DNA from: Vreelandella zhanjiangensis DSM 21076
GTDB lineage: Bacteria; Pseudomonadota; Gammaproteobacteria; Pseudomonadales; Halomonadaceae
Direction of reading: 5' to 3'
Length of the DNA stretch: 64,000 bases
Assembly (NCBI RefSeq): GCF_000377665.1
Contig: NZ_KB898646.1
Location: 310,001 to 374,000, forward strand
Both the position numbers and the translations under genes were made by a program. Every line of letters begins with the position of its first letter. The first letter of the stretch is position 1. Positions 9,435-20,595 of this stretch are shown piece after piece. The notes under the pieces are model-generated. The model saw nothing but the letters and a program-made list of their open reading frames with translations. It made no database searches and was not told where the DNA came from.

Positions 9435-11381
9435 GTGTCTGAGTCGACCTCTCTATCGGCGCGTATTCAAGTCCTCGACCCTCGCCTGGCTAACCAGATT
9501 GCTGCGGGGGAAGTGGTTGAGCGCCCGTCTTCGGTAACCAAAGAGCTGATTGAGAATGCCATTGATGCGGGTAGTCAGCGCATCGAGGTGGAAATCGAGC
9601 AGGGCGGTGCACGGCTCATAAAAGTGCGCGATGACGGTATCGGCATTGGCGAAGACGACCTTCCGCTGGCGCTGGCGCGGCATGCCACCAGCAAAATCGG
9701 CAGCCTGGAAGACCTGGAGGGCGTCAGCTCACTGGGCTTTCGCGGGGAGGCGCTGGCCTCAATAAGTTCTGTGTCACGGCTTGAGCTTATCTCTAACGCC
9801 GACGAAGATCCGCGCAGCGGCTGGCGAGTGGTGGCGGAAGGACGCGGTATGGAGGCGCGGGTAACGCCGGCGCCGCATCCGCGTGGTACAAGTGTCGCAG
9901 TGCGCGACCTGTTTTTTAATACCCCCGCGCGGCGCAAGTTTCTGCGTACCGAAAAAACCGAATTTGCTCACGTGGAAGAGGCATTTCGGCGCCAGGCGCT
10001 TTCGCGCTACGACATTGCCTGGGTATTGCGCCATAACCAAAAGGTCGTGCATCAACTGCCCCCCGGCCACTCAGCGGCAGCACAGGAACGGCGCATCGCC
10101 TCGCTGCTGGGTAAAAACTTTATCGAGCACGCACGCTACATCGAGCGTGAGGCAGGCGGCCTGCGCCTGAGCGGTTGGGTGGGCTTGCCTACGCATTCGC
10201 GCTCCCAGGCAGACCAGCAGTACTTTTTCGTTAATGGGCGAGTCGTGCGTGATCGCCTGGTGGCCCATGCGGTGCGACAGGCCTACCGGGACGTGCTGTA
10301 TAACGGTCGCCATCCGGTGTTTGTGCTGTATTTGACTCTGGATCCCGATGTAGTGGACGTCAACGTTCACCCTACCAAGCATGAAGTACGCTTTCGCGAT
10401 GGGCGCATGGTGCATGATTTTCTCTACTCCAGCCTGCACCACTGCCTGGCGACATCCAAGCCGACGCAAGATAGCGAAGATGAACCCATTAACGCGGCAA
10501 GTCCGTCAGCGGAACAAGACAGCGGTGAGGTAGCTGAACCTGGCACTGAATCTGGTCAAACTCAGGCCACGCCCGCGTGGCAGCAGCAGGGAATGGCGCT
10601 TTCGCAAACGCCAGATCGTCACCCCGGGGCTGAAAAAGTGCGCCGCTTTATGCAGGCCTATCAGGCGCTGCACCCTGGGCATGAAGAAACACTGCTAACC
10701 CCGCAAACGCCGGGTGCCTGGGCTGCTGAGGCTCCGCCTGCCCGTGAGGTTCGGGAAGCCCCCATTGTGATGCCCGAAAGCGACCCTACCAGCGCACCGC
10801 CGTTAGGCTTTGCGCTGGGGCAGCTGCATGGTATCTATATTTTGGCGCAAAATGCCCAAGGGCTAGTGCTGGTGGATATGCATGCCGCGCACGAGCGGAT
10901 TGTGTATGAGCGCATGAAAAACCAGCTTGCAGCGGCCGAGGGGATTGATACCCAGCCGCTGCTGGTGCCTGTTTCTCTGGCTGCCAGCCGTGCGGAGGTA
11001 GCCACGGCTGAAAGCGAGCAGGAGGCCATTTCCCGGTTAGGAATTGAGCTGGATATTGCCGGGCCGGAAACGCTTTTAGTGCGCCAGTTGCCGGCACTCT
11101 TGGCCCAGGCAGACCCTGAGGCGCTGGTGCGTGAAATGCTTGAAGAGCTAGCCCGTTTCGGGCGTACTCGCCAGGTCGAGGCGCGGATTCATGAATTGCT
11201 TTCCACCATGGCCTGCCATGGCAGCGTGCGTGCCAATCGGCGGTTAACCATTGAGGAGATGAATGCGCTGTTGCGCGATATGGAGCGCACCGAGCGTAGC
11301 GACCAGTGCAATCATGGCAGACCTACCTGGACGCAAATGGGTTTAAAAGCGCTTGATCGATTATTCTTGCGCGGTCAGTAG
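9435..11381 (+). CDS. mutL: DNA mismatch repair protein MutL (endonuclease-type)
   Basis: ATPase linking MutS mismatch recognition to strand removal. From the GTG at 9435 (TGAGGT upstream) it has 648 residues; an in-frame TTG at 9423 is less likely. The N-terminal GHKL ATPase shows [28 protein letters not shown] and [10 protein letters not shown]. After a low-complexity linker (about 340-450) the C-terminal dimer domain contains [12 protein letters not shown], with Asp481, His483, Glu487 and Glu492. This matches the DQHAx2Ex4E metal motif of nicking MutL proteins, and CNHGRP near the end is a second nuclease motif. Compare Pseudomonas MutL; E. coli MutL lacks the motif and relies on MutH. Confidence 0.95.
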   Translation: MSESTSLSARIQVLDPRLANQIAAGEVVERPSSVTKELIENAIDAGSQRIEVEIEQGGARLIKVRDDGIGIGEDDLPLALARHATSKIGSLEDLEGVSSLGFRGEALASISSVSRLELISNADEDPRSGWRVVAEGRGMEARVTPAPHPRGTSVAVRDLFFNTPARRKFLRTEKTEFAHVEEAFRRQALSRYDIAWVLRHNQKVVHQLPPGHSAAAQERRIASLLGKNFIEHARYIEREAGGLRLSGWVGLPTHSRSQADQQYFFVNGRVVRDRLVAHAVRQAYRDVLYNGRHPVFVLYLTLDPDVVDVNVHPTKHEVRFRDGRMVHDFLYSSLHHCLATSKPTQDSEDEPINAASPSAEQDSGEVAEPGTESGQTQATPAWQQQGMALSQTPDRHPGAEKVRRFMQAYQALHPGHEETLLTPQTPGAWAAEAPPAREVREAPIVMPESDPTSAPPLGFALGQLHGIYILAQNAQGLVLVDMHAAHERIVYERMKNQLAAAEGIDTQPLLVPVSLAASRAEVATAESEQEAISRLGIELDIAGPETLLVRQLPALLAQADPEALVREMLEELARFGRTRQVEARIHELLSTMACHGSVRANRRLTIEEMNALLRDMERTERSDQCNHGRPTWTQMGLKALDRLFLRGQ

Positions 11382-11448
11382 TCACACGGCCAGTCACCGT
11401 TAGGCTGGCCCCTTCCTGTTATTTCTTTTTGGCGGAGTTTGCCACCAA

Positions 11449-12387
11449 ATGGCTGATACACGCCCCTGGGCGATTTTTTTAATGGGGCCCACGGCGGCCG
11501 GAAAAACCGATACCGCGATAGCGCTTCACGAACAACTTGGGCATGAGCTGATTAGTGTCGATTCGGCGATGGTTTACCGCGGCATGGATATTGGCAGCGC
11601 AAAGCCCAATGCTGCGGAACTTGCCCGCGCGCCGCATCGGTTGATTGACCTTCGTGACCCCACGGAGCCTTATTCGGCGGCTGATTTTCGACAAGACGCG
11701 CTCAATGAGATGCGGCAAATTAGCGCAGCGGGAAAGGTGCCGCTACTGGTTGGCGGCACCATGCTGTATTACAAACACTTGGTGGAAGGCGTGGCGAATA
11801 TGCCCGCTGCTGACCCGGTGATTCGTGAACGCTTAGCCGCGCAGCGCCAGGCTGAAGGCTTGGAGGCGTTGCATCAAACGTTGATGGATGTGGATCCAAT
11901 ATCCGCGCAGCGGATTCATCCCAACGACCCGCAGCGCCTGATGCGCGCACTGGAAGTCTATTACGCCAGTGGCCGACCGATGAGTGAGTTATGGAAAGAG
12001 CAGCAGCCAGAAACCTTTCCCTGGCGGGTGTTGTCGATAGCCTTGTCGCCCAGCGACAGAAGCGTTTTGCATGCGCGTATTGAAAAACGTTTTACCGCTA
12101 TGCTGTCAGAGGGCTTGATAGATGAGGTCGCCGCCCTCAAAAAGCGTGATGACCTGCATATCGACCTTCCTGCCATGAAGAGTGTCGGCTATCGTCAGGT
12201 GTGGGAGTATCTTGATGGTGAGTACGATTACGCGGCGTTGAAAGAGCGCGGTGTGATTGCTACTCGCCAGTTGGCTAAGCGTCAGCTAACGTGGTTAAGA
12301 AGCTGGTCGAATCTTACCTGGATTGATTCACAGCAGGCGGGCGTAGTGGATAAGACGCTGAAATTCGTGCGTGAAAGCGGTGCTTAG
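11449..12387 (+). CDS. miaA: tRNA dimethylallyltransferase MiaA
   Basis: Adds a dimethylallyl group to N6 of A37 in tRNAs reading codons that begin with U. Its 312 residues start with the P-loop GPTAAGKT (13-20), then [34 protein letters not shown], and [14 protein letters not shown], all MiaA-specific. The tRNA-binding half includes [13 protein letters not shown]. It begins 67 bases after mutL and ends about 150 bases before hfq, the usual order. Loss of MiaA in other bacteria affects RpoS translation, as Hfq does; no such link is visible here. Confidence 0.97.
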   Translation: MADTRPWAIFLMGPTAAGKTDTAIALHEQLGHELISVDSAMVYRGMDIGSAKPNAAELARAPHRLIDLRDPTEPYSAADFRQDALNEMRQISAAGKVPLLVGGTMLYYKHLVEGVANMPAADPVIRERLAAQRQAEGLEALHQTLMDVDPISAQRIHPNDPQRLMRALEVYYASGRPMSELWKEQQPETFPWRVLSIALSPSDRSVLHARIEKRFTAMLSEGLIDEVAALKKRDDLHIDLPAMKSVGYRQVWEYLDGEYDYAALKERGVIATRQLAKRQLTWLRSWSNLTWIDSQQAGVVDKTLKFVRESGA

Positions 12388-12538
12388 CGTAAGATAGTGA
12401 TTTCGTAAGTATGTGTTTTCAAGTGGCCGGATGGCGCTTTGACAACACAGGCCTTTCGGGCAAAAAAAGATTGCGGCGTAGCACCAGTAGGGCGCGCCAT
12501 TAATAACCAACCCCAACGACAGTTTTAGGGAGAGCAAC

Positions 12539-12787
12539 ATGTCCAAAGGGCAGTCCCTTCAAGACCCGTACTTGAATATTCTGCGCAAAGAGCGCATTCC
12601 GGTCTCTATCTTTTTGGTGAACGGCATTAAGCTGCAAGGCCAAATCGAATCGTTTGACCAGTTTGTCATCCTGCTGCGTAATACGGTTAGTCAGATGGTT
12701 TATAAGCATGCTATTTCCACGGTGGTGCCTTCGCGCAATGTACGTTTGCCGGCACAGGATCCAGCCGCACCCGATGCGGATATTTAA
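12539..12787 (+). CDS. hfq: RNA chaperone Hfq
   Basis: Hexameric Sm-like protein that pairs small RNAs with target mRNAs. The 82 residues keep the proximal-face residues Gln8, Asp9, Phe42, Tyr55, Lys56 and His57 at the same numbers as in E. coli, and both Sm motifs ([32 protein letters not shown]). The C-terminal tail is short (about 15 residues: [12 protein letters not shown]) compared with the roughly 30-residue tail of E. coli Hfq, nearer the Pseudomonas form. A GGGAGAG site lies just before the ATG. A TTGACA at 12439-12444 in the miaA-hfq gap has no good -10 partner. Confidence 0.98.
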   Translation: MSKGQSLQDPYLNILRKERIPVSIFLVNGIKLQGQIESFDQFVILLRNTVSQMVYKHAISTVVPSRNVRLPAQDPAAPDADI

Positions 12788-12824
12788 CACCGCTGGATGA
12801 GCCATAGAGTCCACGAGGTATTGA

Positions 12825-14135
12825 TTGTTTTTTGAACGCCCTGAAGCCGGTGAGACGGCAGTTCTTGTTCATGTAGACTTCCATGATGAGCAAGCACGTG
12901 AAGATCCGGGTGAGTTCTTGGAGCTCGTGCGCTCTGCAGGTGCAGAGCCCGCGACGCTGCTCACCGCCAGTCGTCAGCGTCCTGATTCTCGAACCTTTAT
13001 TGGCTCGGGCAAGCTGGAAGAGCTGCGAGCGTTGCTCGCGGCTCACCAGGCGGAACTCGTGATCTTCAATCATAGTTTAAGTCCTTCCCAGCAGCGCAAC
13101 CTTGAGAAAGAACTCAAGTGTCGTGTTCTCGACCGTACCGGTTTGATTCTCGATATTTTTGCGCAGCGGGCACGAACCCATGAAGGTAAGCTGCAGGTTG
13201 AGCTTGCTCAGTTAGAATATATGTCCACGCGCCTTGTACGCGGATGGACGCACCTTGAACGCCAGAAAGGCGGTATTGGTCTGCGCGGCCCCGGTGAAAC
13301 GCAGCTGGAAACCGACCGCCGCCTGTTAAGAGGGCGCATCAAGTCGATCAATAAGCGCCTGGATAAAGTGCGCAGCCAGCGCGAGCAGAATCGCCGCGCC
13401 CGTGCACGCGCTGAAATTCATAGCGTATCGCTGGTAGGCTATACCAACGCGGGTAAATCAACGCTGTTTAATGCGTTAACCAATGCCGAGGTATACGCCG
13501 CCGACCAGCTGTTTGCAACGCTAGACCCAACGTTAAGACGCCTTGAAATTGAAGACGTGGGCCCCGTGGTAATGGCAGATACGGTTGGTTTTATCCGGCA
13601 TTTGCCCCACAAGCTTGTCGAGGCGTTCCAGGCAACGCTCCAGGAGGCGGCTGAGGCCACGCTGCTGGTGCACGTTATTGATGCTGCCGACCCTGATCGC
13701 GAGCTAAACGTCGAGCAGGTAGAGCGGGTGTTAAAAGAGATCGGCGCCGATAACGTGCCGGTGCTCCAGGTAATGAATAAGATCGATAAGCTTGATAGCG
13801 CACCGCGTATTGAGCGTGATGGTCATGGCGTACCTGAAGTGGTTTGGCTATCAGCCCAGCAGGGGCAGGGGCTTGAGTTACTTCACGAGGCGCTTACCGA
13901 GCGCCTGGCAAATGACGTTATCGGTTTTTCACTGACGCTGACGCCGGAGCAGGGCAAGCTGCGGGCGGGGCTTCACGAATTGAACGCCGTGCGTGAAGAA
14001 GCGTTTGATGAGCAGGGGCGTTCGGTGCTGGATGTTCGACTGCCACGCCGCGACTTTAATCAGTTAATGGCGCAGCTCGGTGAGCGTGCCAATACGTATT
14101 TGCCCGAAGCGCTGCGCGAAGCTGATGAGTGGTAA
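12825..14135 (+). CDS. hflX: Ribosome-associated GTPase HflX
   Basis: GTPase that binds 50S/70S ribosomes and splits or rescues stalled ribosomes under stress. The 436 residues have the HflX N-terminal domain (about 1-195, with RGPGETQLETDRR and an Arg/Lys-rich coiled coil), then the G domain: G1 GYTNAGKST from residue 205, G3 DTVGFIRHLPH, G4 NKID. The start is a TTG at 12825 behind ACGAGGTA, giving MFFERPEAGE, the typical N-terminus. It begins 37 bases after hfq. Confidence 0.96.
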   Translation: MFFERPEAGETAVLVHVDFHDEQAREDPGEFLELVRSAGAEPATLLTASRQRPDSRTFIGSGKLEELRALLAAHQAELVIFNHSLSPSQQRNLEKELKCRVLDRTGLILDIFAQRARTHEGKLQVELAQLEYMSTRLVRGWTHLERQKGGIGLRGPGETQLETDRRLLRGRIKSINKRLDKVRSQREQNRRARARAEIHSVSLVGYTNAGKSTLFNALTNAEVYAADQLFATLDPTLRRLEIEDVGPVVMADTVGFIRHLPHKLVEAFQATLQEAAEATLLVHVIDAADPDRELNVEQVERVLKEIGADNVPVLQVMNKIDKLDSAPRIERDGHGVPEVVWLSAQQGQGLELLHEALTERLANDVIGFSLTLTPEQGKLRAGLHELNAVREEAFDEQGRSVLDVRLPRRDFNQLMAQLGERANTYLPEALREADEW

Positions 14136-14161
14136 GTGGTTAGCTACCGATTATGTAAAAA

Positions 14162-14190
14162 TTGTAATAACAGCTTGATATAGCAATAAT
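14162..14190 (+). promoter_or_regulatory. Candidate promoter for hflKC
   Basis: TTGTAA (14162-14167), a 17-base spacer and AATAAT (14185-14190) resemble a sigma-70 promoter in the AT-rich gap between hflX and hflK. The score is moderate and the call rests on consensus and spacing alone. Confidence 0.3.
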
Positions 14191-14259
14191 TTCAATAAAG
14201 CGCATCGGTTTGCCCGCTGGCATGCGGTGTGCAGGTGAGCACCTTAGTGGAGACGAAGT

Positions 14260-15540
14260 ATGGCCTGGAATGAGCCTGGTGGTGGCAACCAGCACGACCC
14301 ATGGAGTGGTGGTGGCCGACGCGGTGATAACGATGGTGGTAACCGTGGCGGCAACGATGGGGGCAATCGTGGGGGGAATAATGGGGGCAACAACCAAGGG
14401 CCTCCCGACCTTGATGAAGCACTCAAAAAGTTTCAAGACAAGCTGAACGGCATGCTCGGCGGTGGCGGCAAGAAAAAGGGCGGCGGTAGTAAGCGAGATG
14501 GCGGTGGTGGTAAACCACGCAACTCACTTGCATTGCCAGGCCTTTTGGTTGTCGTTGCACTGGCGATATGGGCGGCATCCGGTTTCTATCTTGTCGATCA
14601 GTCCGAGCGTGGCGTAGTGCTGCGTTTTGGCGAGTATCAGGGCGTTGTTCAACCCGGTCTGCAGTGGAATCCGCCGCTGATTGACGATGTGCGTATGGTA
14701 AACGTCACGCGAGTGCGTTCTGTGTCACAAACGCAGTCGATGCTGACGCGCGATGAAAACATCGTGGAAGTGGAAATTTCTGCGCAGTATCAGGTACAGG
14801 ATCCACGCGATTTCGTACTCAACGTGCGTGATCCTGCGCTGTCTATCGAAAACGCGCTTGATTCCGCGCTGCGCCACGTCGTAGGTGGTACGGATATGAT
14901 CGATATCCTGACGTCCGGACGTGAAATTCTGGGCAGCTCGGTGGCGAGTCGTCTGCAGTCTTACCTGGACGCTTACGGCGCTGGTGTTCGTTTGCAAACG
15001 ATCAACATTGAGTCTACGTCTGCGCCGGCGCCCGTCATTGATGCCTTTGACGACGTTATTCGTGCACGTGAAGACCGTCAGCGTACCATCAACGAAGGTA
15101 TGGCCTACGCCAATGCAATCATTCCTGCGGCTCAAGGTCAGGCGCAGCGCGTGGTCGAGCAGGGGCAGGGTTACCGTGAATCCGTAGTGGCCGAAGCACA
15201 GGGTCAGGCTAACCGCTTCAATGCGCTGTTAACCGAGTACCGTAACGCACCGGACACCATGCGTGAGCGTATGTACCTGGATACCATCGAGGCCGTATTT
15301 AGCAGTACGCCCAAGGTCCTGCTGGACGTCAGTGAAAATGCTCCGCTCATGTACTTGCCGCTTGATCAGATGCGCGGTAATAACGAGCGCAGTGGTTCAG
15401 CATCTGGCGGTAGCAACAACAGCAGTAATACGGGTGGCGAAGAGCTGGATCCGCGCGTAATTGAAAGCCTGCGTGGTAGCCAAGGTAACAGCAGTTCTTC
15501 ATCTTCAGGTAGTAGCTCCATCCGCAGGGAGGGCCGGTAA
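14260..15540 (+). CDS. hflK: HflK subunit of the HflKC complex (FtsH protease modulator)
   Basis: SPFH/prohibitin-family membrane protein that with HflC forms a large cage around the FtsH protease. Of 426 residues, the first 80 are polar and extremely Gly/Asn-rich, with repeating GGN units (about 25-50) and Lys/Gly clusters; a membrane segment follows at about 90-110. The SPFH domain begins at SERGVVLRFGEYQGVVQPGLQW, with a helical AEAQGQANRFNALL region toward the end. The last 45 residues are a Ser/Gly/Asn-rich tail. hflC starts on the base after the stop codon, so the two are coupled. It follows hflX after 124 bases. Confidence 0.95.
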   Translation: MAWNEPGGGNQHDPWSGGGRRGDNDGGNRGGNDGGNRGGNNGGNNQGPPDLDEALKKFQDKLNGMLGGGGKKKGGGSKRDGGGGKPRNSLALPGLLVVVALAIWAASGFYLVDQSERGVVLRFGEYQGVVQPGLQWNPPLIDDVRMVNVTRVRSVSQTQSMLTRDENIVEVEISAQYQVQDPRDFVLNVRDPALSIENALDSALRHVVGGTDMIDILTSGREILGSSVASRLQSYLDAYGAGVRLQTINIESTSAPAPVIDAFDDVIRAREDRQRTINEGMAYANAIIPAAQGQAQRVVEQGQGYRESVVAEAQGQANRFNALLTEYRNAPDTMRERMYLDTIEAVFSSTPKVLLDVSENAPLMYLPLDQMRGNNERSGSASGGSNNSSNTGGEELDPRVIESLRGSQGNSSSSSSGSSSIRREGR

Positions 15541-16437
15541 ATGATTAATAATCGATCCCTGCTGATCGTAGGCGGTTTGGCAGTTGTGGCGTGGTTGGCA
15601 AGCAATAGTCTGTATGTTGTCGATGAAACTCAGCGTGCCGTCAAGCTGCGCTTTGGTGAAGTCATCGAAGAAAACATTCAGGCGGGTTTGCACGTTAAAA
15701 TCCCGGTTGCCCAAACGGTACGTAAGTTTGATACCCGCTTGCTAACCCTTGATACCGACACCAGCCGTTATCTGACGCTTGAGCAGAAGGCGGTAATTGT
15801 TGATTCCTACGTCAAGTGGCAGGTCATCAACCCGACTCGCTATTACGAGGCAACGGCAGGCGATGAAATGATGGCGATTCGCCTCATTCAGCCGCGTGTT
15901 GATGAAAGTCTGCGTAACGAGTTTGGCCGGCTAAACCTTCAGGAAATTATCGCTGAGCGCCGTGACGACCTGATGATCGGTCCCACGGAAGAACTTGATA
16001 ACCTGATGCGTGAAGAGCTGGGTGTGGCGATACGTGATATCCGAATCAAGCGTATCGATCTGCCGGAAGATGTATCGGCCGCCGTATTTGAGCGTATGCG
16101 CTCAGAACGTGAGCGTGAAGCCCGCGAATGGCGTGCCCAGGGTCAGGAGGAAGCCGAGCGTATTCGTGCTAACGCCGACCGTCGTCGTCAGGTACTTATC
16201 GCTCAGGCCAATGAGCGTGCGGAAACTCTGCGCGGTGAGGGTGACGCCGAAGCAGCCGGCATATTCTCTGAAGCGTATGGTCAGGATCAGGAGTTTTTCG
16301 CTTTCTGGCGTAGCCTGAATGCCTACCGTACAAGCTTTGCAGGAGATGATAATCTCATGGTGCTTGAGCCGAGCAGCGACTTTTTTCGCTACTTGCGCAG
16401 CGCCAACCCTGGCACAGAAGCGGGCGACGAAGAGTAA
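15541..16437 (+). CDS. hflC: HflC subunit of the HflKC complex
   Basis: SPFH-domain partner of HflK; the pair modulates FtsH degradation of membrane proteins. The 298 residues have an N-terminal signal anchor (about 5-24), then DETQRAVKLRFGEV, and the SPFH core with VDSYVKWQVINPTRYYE. A highly charged coiled coil follows (about 180-245: RSEREREAREWRAQGQEEAE and ADRRRQVLIAQANERAE), and SDFFRYL lies near the C-terminus. It begins directly after the hflK stop. A hairpin region and a terminator follow, separating it from hisZ. Confidence 0.96.
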   Translation: MINNRSLLIVGGLAVVAWLASNSLYVVDETQRAVKLRFGEVIEENIQAGLHVKIPVAQTVRKFDTRLLTLDTDTSRYLTLEQKAVIVDSYVKWQVINPTRYYEATAGDEMMAIRLIQPRVDESLRNEFGRLNLQEIIAERRDDLMIGPTEELDNLMREELGVAIRDIRIKRIDLPEDVSAAVFERMRSEREREAREWRAQGQEEAERIRANADRRRQVLIAQANERAETLRGEGDAEAAGIFSEAYGQDQEFFAFWRSLNAYRTSFAGDDNLMVLEPSSDFFRYLRSANPGTEAGDEE

Positions 16438-16445
16438 GCCTGTGT

Positions 16446-16493
16446 GGGGATGAAGTTTGCCAGGCAGCATGATGCTTGGCGGGGTTCATCCCT
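16446..16493 (+). other. Long imperfect hairpin downstream of hflC
   Basis: GGGATGAA (16447-16454) pairs exactly with TTCATCCC (16485-16492). Inside, GCCA-G-GCA pairs with TGC-T-TGGC around a short loop. No T-tract follows, so it is not a standard terminator by itself; a clear terminator lies 27 bases further on. It may protect the hflKC mRNA 3' end or belong to a small 3'-end RNA. Confidence 0.4.
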
Positions 16494-16518
16494 GCGATAA
16501 ACGTGGTAGACTTAATTG

Positions 16519-16542
16519 AACCGGGCGTCGCCCGGTTTTTTT
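16519..16542 (+). terminator. Rho-independent terminator after hflC
   Basis: AACCGGGC-GTC-GCCCGGTT forms a GC-rich hairpin that runs into seven T residues. It lies about 80 bases after the hflC stop and about 80 bases before hisZ. Confidence 0.85.
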
Positions 16543-16621
16543 GTGGCCCTCGTTTACCGTTAATGCGTTAAATGCGTATTTATCTGGCCCAGGGCTTTCA
16601 TTGTCTTGCAGGATTGTTCAC

Positions 16622-19110
<2,489 letters not shown>

Positions 19111-19178
19111 TTCCGCCTTTGCGGTAGGTTATAAATAGTCACAAACGTAGTTGTGTAAAAGTAGTACGAAAGTAATGA

Positions 19179-19200
19179 GGGGCGCCTAGGCGCCCCTTTT
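19179..19200 (+). terminator. Rho-independent terminator after purA
   Basis: GGGGCGCC-TA-GGCGCCCC, an 8-bp perfect stem, is followed by TTTT. It lies 69 bases past the purA stop and just before the 3' end of the convergent cobO. Confidence 0.85.
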
Positions 19201-19220
19201 GCGTACTTATACCCAAGCGT

Positions 19221-19820
19221 TTAAAAGTCGATGCCGCGACGAGCCTGCAAACCATTATTGAAGGCGTGGCGAATTTCCTGCATTTCCGTCACCGTGTCTG
19301 CCATGGCAACAAGCTCGCGGTGTGCGTTACGCCCGGTGATGATCACGGTCTGTTCACGGGGGCGATTTTCAAGCGCCGTCTTGACGGTTGCGATATCCAG
19401 GTAGCCGAATTTAAGCATGTAGGTAATTTCATCCAGCACGACAAGGTAGGTGTCGGGATCGGCCAGCATACGCTCGGCTTCTTTCCATACCGCTTGGCAA
19501 GCCAGGGTGTCGGCTTCACGGTTTTGTGTCTCCCAGGTAAACCCTGTTGCCATAATGACCACCTCCAGATTGGGGTCCGCTTCCAGGCGATTGCGCTCAC
19601 CACACTCCCATAAGCCTTTAATAAACTGAATAACACCCACTTTATAGTCATAGCCCAACGCGCGGGTCACTGTGCCCCAGGCCGCGGTCGTTTTACCTTT
19701 ACCATTCCCGGTGTTTATCAACAGCAAACCACGCTGCTCGGTTGCGCTGGCGATTTTCTCATCCACGTGATTTTTAAGCTTTTCCATTGATGCTTTATGA
19801 CGCGTATCGCGATCTGTCAT
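19221..19820 (-). CDS. cobO: Cob(I)yrinic acid a,c-diamide adenosyltransferase
   Basis: ATP:corrinoid adenosyltransferase (CobO/BtuR/CobA family) that puts the 5'-deoxyadenosyl ligand on cobalt. The 199 residues carry the P-loop NTGNGKGKTTAAWG (starting near residue 37), QFIKGLWECGE, and VLDEITYMLKFGYLD, all diagnostic. GGAGTAACC lies directly before the ATG. Other cobalamin-synthesis genes are not in the window, so it may serve salvage as well as synthesis; QueG (4766-5881) needs cobalamin. The upstream gap was checked for a cobalamin riboswitch and none was recognised. Confidence 0.95.
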   Translation of the reverse strand: MTDRDTRHKASMEKLKNHVDEKIASATEQRGLLLINTGNGKGKTTAAWGTVTRALGYDYKVGVIQFIKGLWECGERNRLEADPNLEVVIMATGFTWETQNREADTLACQAVWKEAERMLADPDTYLVVLDEITYMLKFGYLDIATVKTALENRPREQTVIITGRNAHRELVAMADTVTEMQEIRHAFNNGLQARRGIDF

Positions 19821-20030
19821 GGTTACTCCTTCACCCTGCGTGTCGATTCAAGCGCCAAGTAGCGTACGGCATCTCACACGCAATGCGAATAAAAGTGAGT
19901 GAAATTTGTACAGTATGTAAGGTTTCACCCCAGGCGCATTAAAATTTTTAGCAGTAATTGACAACAGGATTGGCCGGTAGGGGGCTAGCTGCTCTAAAAT
20001 AATGGGTCATGTCTTGTTAGGATAAATGCC

Positions 20031-20516
20031 ATGCCCTCTTTTGATATTGTGTCTGAATTCGATCAGCACGAAGCTCTGAACGCTATCGATCAAGCAAACC
20101 GTGAAGTTCAGTCGCGCTTTGATTTTAAAGGTGTTGATGCAAGCTTTGCCCTTGAAGGTGAAAAAGTACAGCTGGAAGCCCAAGTTGATTTTCAGCTTAA
20201 GCAGATGCTGGATGTACTGCGTGGCCGGTTAATCGCCCGGGGCATCGATGCGCGCTGCATGGATGTCAAGGACCCCGAGCTTTCCGGGGTAAAGGCGCGT
20301 CAGGAAGTTGTGTTAAAGCAGGGGTTGGATGCGGCAGAAGCCAAGGATGTGGTCAAGCGTATCAAGGCCAGCAAGCTTAAAGTACAGGCGCAGATCCAGG
20401 GCGAAAAAGTTCGCGTGACGGGCAAAAAGCGCGACGACTTACAAAGCGTTATGGCACTGCTGCGTGGCGAAGAGGGCCCTGAACTGCCGCTGCAGTTTGA
20501 TAACTTCCGCGATTAA
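20031..20516 (+). CDS. yajQ: YajQ-family nucleotide-binding protein
   Basis: Small two-lobed UPF0234 protein; members bind nucleotides, and Xanthomonas/Pseudomonas homologues have been reported to bind cyclic-di-GMP. The 161 residues start [20 protein letters not shown], then RFDFKG, and end near [10 protein letters not shown], all standard. A GGATAAATGCC stretch precedes the ATG. It is a single gene between divergent cobO and pepN, with a 210-base upstream gap in which no convincing promoter was found. Ligand and role here cannot be assigned. Confidence 0.94.
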   Translation: MPSFDIVSEFDQHEALNAIDQANREVQSRFDFKGVDASFALEGEKVQLEAQVDFQLKQMLDVLRGRLIARGIDARCMDVKDPELSGVKARQEVVLKQGLDAAEAKDVVKRIKASKLKVQAQIQGEKVRVTGKKRDDLQSVMALLRGEEGPELPLQFDNFRD

Positions 20517-20595
20517 GTCCTATCACGTGTAGGGGCATACGTTGCCCCGGTTATCGCCTACTATCAATTATCGTTCATTACAGGAGCCAAGCACT

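Noticed and set aside
12439..12444. TTGACA as a -35 box for hfq
   Set aside because: No reasonable -10 hexamer sits 16-18 bases downstream; the region there is a run of A residues.
19821..20030. Cobalamin riboswitch before cobO
   Set aside because: No B12-box-like or other conserved riboswitch stretch was recognised in the gap on the cobO strand. A covariance-model search would decide.
20532..20548. GGGGCA/TGCCCC hairpin between yajQ and pepN as terminator
   Set aside because: No T-tract follows, only GGTTATC, so termination is not supported; it may be a minor structure.
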